Positions 1 through 5,942 of a DNA stretch of 5,942 nt are shown in pieces. The notes under the pieces were generated by a model, which made no database searches, was not told where the DNA came from, and saw only the letters and a list, made by a program, of their open reading frames with translations. The stretch is taken from the NCBI GenBank assembly GCA_015223015.1, contig JADFWK010000021.1, positions 1 to 5,942 of the forward strand. The letters run 5' to 3'. Within the stretch, counting starts at the first letter, position 1. Each line of letters starts with the position of its first letter. The translations under genes and the position numbers were made by a program. Source of the stretch: Pseudomonadota bacterium (GTDB lineage: Bacteria > Desulfobacterota > DSM-4660 > Desulfatiglandales > B25-G16).

Positions 1-1118
1 CAGAAAACTACCAAAAAATACAGACCTATCCTTCAACTGAACCCACCGGCTTTCAGGAACCAGATTCAGAAGATCCCCATATTCTTTTGTATACATCTGG
101 CACAACCGGTTTTCCCAAAGGGGCTGTCCTTTCTAACAGAAAGACCTTTTTCAATGCCCTCAATGCTAATATATTTTACAGATTAACTCCCCTTGACATT
201 TTCTTAGTTTCCCGGCCGCTTTTTCATTCAGGTGGCCTGCTGGTTGACTCTACACCTGCCTTTTACAAAGGAGCTACAGTAATATATAAAAAACACTTTA
301 GTCCCCAAGAATACTTAGATACCATTGAAAAATACAATGTTACCATTATTGAAACTTCGGCTACTTTTTTGAATTTTATACTAAAGGAATGCGATTTAAG
401 CCGGTACAATTTGAGATCTTTGAAGTCGTATTATACTGGTGGTGAGAGAGTTTCAACCTCTATGCTTCAGGAATATCACAATATAGGCATTCCCCTTAGT
501 CAGATATTTGGAATGACGGAAACATCTATAGTTACCTGGTTATCCACCGATGATGCGCTTAGGAAAATTGGCTCTGTAGGGAAACCTGTGCTTCATGGAG
601 AGTTAAGGATAGTAAATCGTGATATGCGACAGGTAAGTCCCGGAGAGATTGGTGAAATTATAGTCAAGGGACCTATCCTTATGTCAGGTTATTGGAATAA
701 ACCTGAAATCACAAGAGGGGTGATAAGGAATGGCTGGTTTCACACAGGAGACTTGGCAACAATTGACGATGAAGGCTTCATCTACATTGTTGATAGGGAA
801 AAAGACATGTTTATCAGTGGGGGAGAGAACATCTACCCAACCGAGGTTGAAAAGATTCTTTTAACAAACCCCCAAATCTGGGATGTAGCTGTCTATGGAA
901 TCCCCGATGAGAAATGGGGTGAAGCGGGTAAGGCCTCGATAATTTTGCAAGATAACTCAGAGATGAGTGCCCCGGAGGTTATAGCATTTTTACATGGCAA
1001 AATAGGTAAGTTCAAAATCCCTAAATATATTGAATTTATTGATAAACTCCCCAGAACTGCAACCGGCAAAATCCAGAAATATTTGTTGATACAAAAATCC
1101 AAGAAAGAGATAGTGTAA
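1..1118 (+). CDS. AMP-forming acyl-CoA synthetase (class I adenylate-forming enzyme), 5' truncated by window edge
   Basis: The enzyme activates a carboxylic acid with ATP to an acyl-adenylate and transfers it to CoA; it is presumably cytoplasmic. The reading frame is open from base 3 and gives 371 residues. The true start lies outside the window, and about 140 N-terminal residues are missing compared with the usual 500-520. The TTG at 87 is an internal Leu codon inside the P-loop motif, not a start. Visible motifs (numbering from base 3) are the phosphate-binding loop YTSGTTGFPKG at 30-40, the FGMTET adenine-site motif at 169-174, the HTGD motif at 247-250 whose Asp binds the ribose, the hinge DREKD at 264-268, GGENIYP just after it, and PRTATGK at 350-356, whose Lys356 is the catalytic lysine of the adenylation step. 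The core and C-terminal domains therefore look intact. The gene ends 41 bases before hyuA and is probably cotranscribed with it. Chain length and substrate cannot be told: medium-chain, aromatic or dicarboxylic acids are all possible. Confidence 0.93.
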   Translation, partial: ENYQKIQTYPSTEPTGFQEPDSEDPHILLYTSGTTGFPKGAVLSNRKTFFNALNANIFYRLTPLDIFLVSRPLFHSGGLLVDSTPAFYKGATVIYKKHFSPQEYLDTIEKYNVTIIETSATFLNFILKECDLSRYNLRSLKSYYTGGERVSTSMLQEYHNIGIPLSQIFGMTETSIVTWLSTDDALRKIGSVGKPVLHGELRIVNRDMRQVSPGEIGEIIVKGPILMSGYWNKPEITRGVIRNGWFHTGDLATIDDEGFIYIVDREKDMFISGGENIYPTEVEKILLTNPQIWDVAVYGIPDEKWGEAGKASIILQDNSEMSAPEVIAFLHGKIGKFKIPKYIEFIDKLPRTATGKIQKYLLIQKSKKEIV

Positions 1119-1159
1119 TAGCCTCAAAAGGAATATAATGATTTTAATAGAGGAAGACT

Positions 1160-3217
1160 ATGAGAATTGGGATTGATGTAGGGGGGACTTTCACTGATCT
1201 AGTTTTAATGGATGACAAGGGGAGATTTAACTATGTCAAAACCCCCACTACTCATAAAGATCTTGCAATGGGTGTCCTCAATGGAATAGCTGATATTTTG
1301 GAAATATCTGGTCAATCGCTTCAGCTTACCTATAGCATTGCCCATGGCACCACTATAGGCACTAATGCTATTGTGGAGGGAAAAGGATCTAAGGTTGGCC
1401 TTATCACTACTGAGGGTTTTGAAGACGTGCTCGAGATTAGGAGGGTCGCGCGTCCCAAGGATGCTGCATATGACTTTGAAGTTGACAATCCTCCACCTTT
1501 AGTTCCACGCTACTTAAGAAAGGGTATCACCGAGAGAATAAATAGTAAGGGCGAGGTAGTGGTACCACTGGGTGAAGATTCAGTACGACAGGCCGTAGAA
1601 TTTTTTAAAGAACTGGGAATAGAAGCAATAACTATTTCTTTACTTTTCAGTTTTCTTAACTCCACACATGAAAGAAGAGTAGCTGAGATTTGCCAAGAAA
1701 TTTACCCAAAGGCGAAAATATCGCTCTCATCTGAAATATGCCCAGAATTTCGGGAATACGAACGAACCTGTACCACGGTGATGAATAGTTATCTTGGCCC
1801 TGTCATAGCAGAATACATGGATAACCTAATAAAGTGTTTAAATGCGAAATATGGTGATGTCAACCTTCATATTATGCAAAGCAACGGTGGTTCTATGAGT
1901 GTTGAGATGGCCGAGACCCATGCCGCCAATCTGATTAACTCCGGACCAGCAGCAGGGGCTATGGCAACAGCCTTTATTGCCGAACTCGTCGGTAGCAAAT
2001 TGGCGGTAGGAGCAGATATGGGTGGCACCACCTTCGATATCAGTATTATCGATGGAGGTGTACCCAGGAGCACAACATGGGGTGGGGTAACTAATTACCC
2101 CATTAAACTGCCTATGATTGACATAAGAACCATTGGTGCAGGTGGAGGTAGTATCGCGTGGGTAGATGAACTTGGTGTTTTAAATGTTGGTCCGCAGAGT
2201 GCTGGTTCAGAGCCTGGCCCTGCATGTTATAATAAAGAAGGAAAATTACCTACTGTAACTGATGCCAACTTGGTATTAAAGCGACTCAACCCTGAGTTCT
2301 TTAATGAAGGGAAACAAAGGCTTTATCCTGAAAAGGCCTATGAGGCAGTAAAGGCAAATATAGCAGAGAAAATGGGTCTTTCGGTGGAGGAGGGTGCACT
2401 TGGCATAATCAAAATCGTAAATGCCAACATGGCGAAAGGCATTAGTGCCAGCTCTGTAGAAAGAGGCTACGACCTCAGAGAGTTCATTTTGGTAACTCTT
2501 GGCGGAGCCTGCAATCTGCACGCTGCTGAAATAGCGATGGAACTGCATATACCAAAGGTTATTGTACCTCCTATGTGTGGAGTACTTTCCGCTGTAGGGT
2601 TATTAGTGGCTGACATCCAACATGACTATGTTACCACAATAAGTAAAAGGGAGCAGGATCTCCAGCCCCATGAATTGCTGTCTAAATTTCAAGAGCTCGA
2701 GGATATAGGGATTCAACAGCTAAAGAAAGAAGGGGTGAAAAGAGAGGATGTTGCGGTGGAGTGGTCATCTGACCTTCGCTATGATGGTCAATCCTGGGAA
2801 CTCAATATCCCTATAACTGCTGTTTCAAGCGTTGATCTTCTCGACATTGAGGATATTAGGTCTAACTTCCATAAAGCTCATCAAAAAGCATATTCTTATT
2901 CTAATCCAGATGAGATGCTGGAATTCGTAAATTTAAGAGTAAGGGTTAACGGTAAAACTCCTCAAGTCATATTACCTTATTACTCAGACGCTCCGTCACC
3001 CCTTGATAAAGCAGAGAAAGAGAAGAGAACTGTCTGGCTTGAAACCGGGCCCACTGAGATTCCCATTTACGACCTAATCCTTTTAGGCCCAAAAACAGCT
3101 CTGTATGGTCCCTGCCTCATAGAAGAAAGGGTCTCAACTACCTTTATTCCACAAGGATGCAGTTGTCTTGTAGATAAATATATGAATTTGGTAATTACTA
3201 TCGAGGATCTCTTATAA
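1160..3217 (+). CDS. Hydantoinase/oxoprolinase family subunit A (HyuA/AcxA-like, ATP-binding)
   Basis: This is the ATP-binding subunit of a HyuA-HyuB enzyme. Family members phosphorylate an amide or enol(ate) substrate to drive lactam/hydantoin opening or ketone carboxylation in the cytoplasm. The 685 residues match the usual length. The N-terminal hydantoinase A domain opens with DVGGTFTD at 6-13 (first phosphate loop of the actin/hexokinase-like fold) and has AHGTTIGTNAI from 61. The central domain has the second nucleotide loop GADMGGTTFD at 284-293, TIGAGGGS at 324-331 and GPQSAGSEPGPACY at 344-357. The C-terminal part has RYDGQSWEL from 540 and a VSTTFIPQG segment near the end. The start is supported by GAGGAAG at 1150-1156, 3 bases before the ATG, and by the canonical N-terminus. 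The usual GGAGPLHA motif reads GGACNLHA at 448-455, which is a departure from consensus. hyuB begins one base after the stop. Family assignment is firm. 5-Oxoprolinase, N-methylhydantoinase, caprolactamase and ketone carboxylase remain open as the specific activity. Confidence 0.94.
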   Translation: MRIGIDVGGTFTDLVLMDDKGRFNYVKTPTTHKDLAMGVLNGIADILEISGQSLQLTYSIAHGTTIGTNAIVEGKGSKVGLITTEGFEDVLEIRRVARPKDAAYDFEVDNPPPLVPRYLRKGITERINSKGEVVVPLGEDSVRQAVEFFKELGIEAITISLLFSFLNSTHERRVAEICQEIYPKAKISLSSEICPEFREYERTCTTVMNSYLGPVIAEYMDNLIKCLNAKYGDVNLHIMQSNGGSMSVEMAETHAANLINSGPAAGAMATAFIAELVGSKLAVGADMGGTTFDISIIDGGVPRSTTWGGVTNYPIKLPMIDIRTIGAGGGSIAWVDELGVLNVGPQSAGSEPGPACYNKEGKLPTVTDANLVLKRLNPEFFNEGKQRLYPEKAYEAVKANIAEKMGLSVEEGALGIIKIVNANMAKGISASSVERGYDLREFILVTLGGACNLHAAEIAMELHIPKVIVPPMCGVLSAVGLLVADIQHDYVTTISKREQDLQPHELLSKFQELEDIGIQQLKKEGVKREDVAVEWSSDLRYDGQSWELNIPITAVSSVDLLDIEDIRSNFHKAHQKAYSYSNPDEMLEFVNLRVRVNGKTPQVILPYYSDAPSPLDKAEKEKRTVWLETGPTEIPIYDLILLGPKTALYGPCLIEERVSTTFIPQGCSCLVDKYMNLVITIEDLL

Positions 3218-3218
3218 T

Positions 3219-4952
3219 ATGGCTAAATATAAAGCAGATAAGGTAACTATGCAGGTAATTCGATATAGTCTGGAAGCTGTGGCTGATGATATGGGATACG
3301 CTCTACAGCGTATGGGCAGGAGTACCATCGTCAAGGAAATCATGGATTTTAACTGTGCTGTGCTAGGCCCCGAAGGACGTATCCTATCACAGGCCCACCT
3401 TTGCCCGCTCATGATGTTCAGTTTACCGCGCACCTGCTACAACATGGTTAAGCATTATCAAAAGGACAACTGGCGAGATGGGGATGTCGTTGTCACCAAT
3501 GATCCCTATTTAGGCGGTCAGCACCTTCCTGACGTGCAATTCTTCTCTCCAGCTATCTTCAACAATCAACTAGTAGGCTTTGCTGCTAACATCTGCCATC
3601 AGCTCGATATGGGGGGTTGTGTCCCTGGAGGGGTCGCAGGTGGGCTCACTGAGATATACCAGGAAGGCCTGCGCATCCCATTTATTAAACTTTACCATCA
3701 AGGTGAAGAGAATGAGGAGATATTTGCCTTTATTGGCAGCAACATTCGTATCCCTGAAAAAACTCTTGCCGATTTCAGGGCCCAGGCAGCCACTACACTG
3801 GGTGGAGTTTCTCGGGTTAAGGAACTCATATCCAAATATGGCATAGGTGTCTTCAAGGAATGTACGAATATGCTCATGGACTATAGCGAAAAAAGGACAC
3901 GTCGATTCATTAAGGATTTGCCTGATGGAAGATATTCGGCTGTGGATTGGATAGACGATGACGGTCACAGCGACGAACCTGTCAAACTCCACGTCAACAT
4001 AGATATAAAAGGAGATTCCATGATAGTAGATTTTCATGGAAGTAGCCCTCAAACACAGGGAAACATTAATTGTCCCTGGTCTTGTAGCGAAGGAGGGGTC
4101 TTTTATACTGTAGTGGGACTGGTGGACCCTTATATGCCTATAAACTCAGGCTGTTTTCTCCCTGTTGAAGTAAGGCCAGAGAAAGGACTTATCACATGCC
4201 CCGTCATCCCTGCGGCAGTTACTGCCCGTAGTGAGACAATGACAAAAATTGTTGAAGCTATGCTAAAGGCTATGGCACCGATACTTCCCGATCGAGTAGT
4301 TGCCGGAAGCCATGGTCAGGCATGTACTTCTAGCTTCACCGGGATTCACCCTGAAACTGGTAAGCGATTTATCTACGTAGAAATTCAAGGAGGAGGTTGC
4401 GGAGCTAGACCAGATAAAGATGGAGCAGACGGGCAGGATCTGCATTTAGGACGGTTCATGAATACACCTGTAGAGGCAGCGGAATTAGAATACCCTGTTA
4501 CTATTGAGCGCTATGAGTTTATTCCCGATTCAGGTGGAGCTGGTAAATGGCGAGGTGGTCTAAGCCTTCGTAGAGACATACGTTTCCACGCCGATGTTAC
4601 ATTTGCCCGTTATTCAGATAGAAGGAAGTTTGCCCCTCAAGGGCTTTTTGGTGGGAGAGAAGGAAGCAAGGCAAGCATGCTCTTAAACCCTAGGACAGAC
4701 AGAGAGCAGGTCGTAAAGTCTAAAGGAGTGAGTGAGATAAAGGCCGGAGACGTACTCAGTATATCTCTCCCCGGCAGCGGTGGCTATGGTCCCCCATGGG
4801 AGCGAGATCCAGAACGTGTTCGATGGGATGTTATAAATGGCAAGGTAAGCCTTAAATCGGCTCGAGAGCACTACCTGGTATCTCTTAACACTGATTTGTC
4901 TACTAATGAAACAGAGACTAAGGCATTACGGGCTGAGAAAGGTAAGGGTTGA
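3219..4952 (+). CDS. Hydantoinase/oxoprolinase family subunit B (HyuB/AcxA-alpha-like)
   Basis: This is the partner of the upstream HyuA and is expected to form a cytoplasmic hetero-oligomer with it. In the family this subunit carries the metal and substrate site. At 577 residues it has the normal length and one continuous HyuB domain. Motifs seen are NDPYLGGQHLPD at 94-105, CHQLDMGG at 126-133 followed by a PGG turn, TEIYQEGLRIP at 144-154, DFRAQAA further on, PDSGGAGKWRGG at 436-447 and the C-terminal PGSGGYGPP at 518-526 followed by ERDPERV. His127 and Asp130 are in the His-x-x-Asp arrangement that, from memory, supplies metal ligands in acetone carboxylase. The second His common in this family (HHaDIGG) is Gln here. 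The ATG is supported by the canonical N-terminus and by GAGGA at 3203-3207, inside the hyuA end, with a rather long 11-base spacing. The one-base gap to hyuA suggests translational coupling. No third Acx/Apc-type subunit follows before the intergenic gap, which fits a two-subunit hydrolase at least as well as a carboxylase. Confidence 0.94.
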   Translation: MAKYKADKVTMQVIRYSLEAVADDMGYALQRMGRSTIVKEIMDFNCAVLGPEGRILSQAHLCPLMMFSLPRTCYNMVKHYQKDNWRDGDVVVTNDPYLGGQHLPDVQFFSPAIFNNQLVGFAANICHQLDMGGCVPGGVAGGLTEIYQEGLRIPFIKLYHQGEENEEIFAFIGSNIRIPEKTLADFRAQAATTLGGVSRVKELISKYGIGVFKECTNMLMDYSEKRTRRFIKDLPDGRYSAVDWIDDDGHSDEPVKLHVNIDIKGDSMIVDFHGSSPQTQGNINCPWSCSEGGVFYTVVGLVDPYMPINSGCFLPVEVRPEKGLITCPVIPAAVTARSETMTKIVEAMLKAMAPILPDRVVAGSHGQACTSSFTGIHPETGKRFIYVEIQGGGCGARPDKDGADGQDLHLGRFMNTPVEAAELEYPVTIERYEFIPDSGGAGKWRGGLSLRRDIRFHADVTFARYSDRRKFAPQGLFGGREGSKASMLLNPRTDREQVVKSKGVSEIKAGDVLSISLPGSGGYGPPWERDPERVRWDVINGKVSLKSAREHYLVSLNTDLSTNETETKALRAEKGKG

Positions 4953-5089
4953 TTCCTGGAATAAGGGCTTAAGCCATGAGTTTACATTTTAAGAAGGGAG
5001 CCTGGATTTTTAGATTTAATGTGGAAAGGGGGTGAGATGTACTAAATTAGCTTAACCTTAAAAAGGCTTTACATCTAGGCATGGACAGG

Positions 5090-5134
5090 CCTCACATCAC
5101 GTGTTTGATGCAGACGAATACAACAAATGTGAGG
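5090..5134. repeat. 8-bp perfect inverted repeat, candidate operator or RNA stem
   Basis: CCTCACAT at 5090-5097 is exactly repeated in reverse complement as ATGTGAGG at 5127-5134, 29 bases apart. A second, smaller inverted repeat, CATCA (5095-5099) with TGATG (5106-5110) around a 6-base loop, shares bases with the left arm, so the two stems could not form together in RNA. The right arm directly abuts TACAAT (5135-5140), a 5-of-6 match to a -10 box, and lies about 40 bases upstream of the TRAP gene start. The placement would suit a repressor or activator site. An 8-bp match at this spacing can also arise by chance. Confidence 0.35.
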
Positions 5135-5140
5135 TACAAT
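5135..5140 (+). promoter_or_regulatory. Possible -10 box for the TRAP binding-protein gene
   Basis: TACAAT differs from the sigma-70 consensus TATAAT at one base and lies 33 bases upstream of the ATG at 5174, leaving a short leader that contains the ribosome binding site. No acceptable -35 hexamer sits 16-18 bases upstream. The nearest candidate, TTGATG at 5105-5110, is 24 bases away, and there is no TGn extension. It would only work as an activator-dependent promoter. It is mainly of interest because the inverted repeat abuts it. Confidence 0.2.
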
Positions 5141-5173
5141 GGGAAATAACCCTAAAGAAAATAGGAGGGCAAA

Positions 5174-5942
5174 ATGAAAAAGATAAATTATTTTTTGGTT
5201 CTATTTGTTGCACTGGCTTTCTTGACACCCTTAACTACAGGGTATAATGCGGAGGCGGCATCAAACCCTATAGAGATTAAATCCGCCTGCTTTCTGCCTG
5301 TAACGCATTCGATAGGTGGCGTTGTTCCTTCTTATGTTACCATGATTAATAAGGCATGTGGGGGTAAGATTACATGGAAGCATCTTGGTGGTCCGGAAAT
5401 TTTCCCTGGTCTTCAACAGTTTGGAGCGATAAAGAGGGGTGTGCTTGATGCATCTTTCCTTGTCACCGCTTATTATTTTGGGGAAGTACCTGAGGCCTAC
5501 TGTGTCTACCTCTCACAGATCAGTAATGATGATGAGTGGAATAACGGAGCTCGTGCCTTGATAGACAAGCTTCATCAGGAAAAAGGGATCAAGGTTTTAG
5601 GCAGATGGCTGAGCTATATGCCGTTTTATATCTGGGTCAATAAGCCAGTTAAGAGCCCCAAGGACCTTGCTGGAATCAAACTCCGTGGTGGAGGCGTTTG
5701 CTATGATCCCCTCTTTAAAGCATTGGGCGCAACGCCTGTCCAAATCCCTTATCCAGATACGTATAATGGCCTGGAAAGAGGTATTATTGATGGTTTTGGC
5801 TGGCCCATGCAGGGAGTTTCTGATGCAGGATGGGTTGAGGTGACCAAATACTGTATTGAGCACCCCTTCTACGAACACAATAACGGGCTCATACTGATGA
5901 ACCTTGATAAGTGGAATAGCCTGCCCAAGGATTTGCAGAAGA
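5174..5942 (+). CDS. TRAP transporter solute-binding protein, DctP family, 3' truncated by window edge
   Basis: This is a periplasmic binding protein that captures a substrate, usually an organic acid, and delivers it to a DctQM-type membrane permease driven by an ion gradient. The frame is open from the ATG to the window end (256 residues). Family members are about 330-350 residues long, so the C-terminal quarter is missing, and the permease genes are presumably beyond the edge. The ATG follows AGGAGGG at 5163-5169. Residues 1-28 form a Sec signal peptide: MKK, a hydrophobic stretch at 6-17, and an Ala-Glu-Ala type cleavage site at 26-28 with no lipobox Cys. The DctP signature is clear: SPKDLAGIKLRG at 161-172, whose Arg171 sits where the carboxylate-binding Arg of SiaP lies (KLRVP), then ALGATPVQIPYPDTYNGLE at 183-201 and GIIDGFGWP at 203-211. 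The Asn of the VDGQENP motif in SiaP is not present, so the ligand is probably not sialic acid. The mature part has five Cys (39, 62, 110, 176, 227), which is notable for an exported protein. Confidence 0.9.
   Translation, partial: MKKINYFLVLFVALAFLTPLTTGYNAEAASNPIEIKSACFLPVTHSIGGVVPSYVTMINKACGGKITWKHLGGPEIFPGLQQFGAIKRGVLDASFLVTAYYFGEVPEAYCVYLSQISNDDEWNNGARALIDKLHQEKGIKVLGRWLSYMPFYIWVNKPVKSPKDLAGIKLRGGGVCYDPLFKALGATPVQIPYPDTYNGLERGIIDGFGWPMQGVSDAGWVEVTKYCIEHPFYEHNNGLILMNLDKWNSLPKDLQK

Larger units (their letters stand above)
4953..5173 (+). other. Intergenic leader between hyuB and the TRAP binding-protein gene
   Basis: These 221 bases hold no supportable gene. They contain a perfect 10-bp palindrome GGCTTAAGCC at 4966-4975 (no loop and no T-run, so not a convincing terminator), a strong Shine-Dalgarno-like AGGGGGTGAG at 5027-5036 followed by ATG TAC TAA, and a TTTACA hexamer at 5068-5073. 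An 8-bp inverted repeat (5090-5097 with 5127-5134) encloses a CACGTG palindrome at 5098-5103, and TACAAT lies at 5135-5140. AGGAGGG at 5163-5169 is the ribosome binding site of the next gene. The break in gene packing suggests that the TRAP gene can be transcribed separately from the ligase-hyuAB unit. Confidence 0.7.

Noticed and set aside
87..89. TTG read as the start codon of the ligase
   Set aside because: It is the Leu just before the P-loop motif, and the frame is open upstream to base 3, so the gene simply enters from the left edge.
1134..1139. Perfect TATAAT upstream of hyuA as a promoter
   Set aside because: No -35-like hexamer occurs 16-18 bases upstream, and the site lies inside a tight 41-base gap of an apparent operon; an AT-rich chance match is likelier.
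1138..1176. Short 12-codon ORF (ATG at 1138) overlapping the hyuA start
   Set aside because: It is too short, has no family signal, and its 3' half overlaps the hyuA start in another frame.
3213..3218. TATAAT at the hyuA stop codon as a promoter for hyuB
   Set aside because: It touches the hyuB start codon, leaving no room for a leader, and is made of the stop codon and spacer.
3570..4052. 160-residue open frame on the minus strand inside hyuB
   Set aside because: It is a shadow of the strongly supported hyuB coding frame, with no recognisable domain or ribosome binding site.
4966..4975. GGCTTAAGCC palindrome as a terminator for the hyuAB operon
   Set aside because: A perfect palindrome without a loop makes a poor hairpin, and no T-run follows directly.
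4976..5035. 19-residue ORF in the gap after hyuB
   Set aside because: Only a weak AAGGG precedes it, and its composition shows no leader-peptide regulatory codon run or membrane segment.
5056..5070. CCTTAAAAAGG stem near 5060 as a rho-independent terminator
   Set aside because: Only four base pairs with a three-base loop, followed by CTTTACA instead of a T-run.

Overview
The window is a metabolic gene cluster with all genes on the + strand. In order: the 3' part of an AMP-forming acyl-CoA synthetase (runs in from the left edge), a hydantoinase/oxoprolinase-type HyuA subunit, its HyuB partner, a 221-base non-coding gap, and the 5' part of a TRAP-type (DctP family) periplasmic solute-binding protein that runs off the right edge. 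No RNA gene, mobile element, CRISPR array or integration site was seen.

The first three genes are tightly packed: 41 bases between ligase and hyuA, and a single base between hyuA and hyuB. They look like one transcription unit. HyuA and HyuB are the ATP-binding and catalytic-type halves of the family that includes 5-oxoprolinase, N-methylhydantoinase, caprolactamase and the acetone/acetophenone carboxylases. All of these couple ATP use to lactam or imide hydrolysis, or to ketone carboxylation. A CoA ligase next to such a pair would fit a route in which a carboxylate made or released by HyuAB is activated to a CoA thioester. The adjacent TRAP binding protein would fit uptake of an organic acid or related substrate. 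The actual substrate cannot be read from the sequence.

The gap before the TRAP gene has an 8-bp perfect inverted repeat whose right arm abuts a TACAAT hexamer, and then a strong Shine-Dalgarno site. The binding protein may therefore have its own regulated promoter, although no good -35 box is visible.

The host is a bacterium with moderate GC (somewhat under half by eye) and AGGAGG-type ribosome binding sites. A TRAP binding protein with a Sec signal peptide suggests a Gram-negative-type periplasm. The combination of acyl-CoA ligase, HyuAB and TRAP is common in metabolically versatile anaerobes such as Desulfobacterota, but this taxonomic reading is inference only. The region looks like ordinary catabolic accessory content. 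The most interesting points are the uncertain HyuAB substrate, several altered family motifs, and the structured leader upstream of the TRAP gene.
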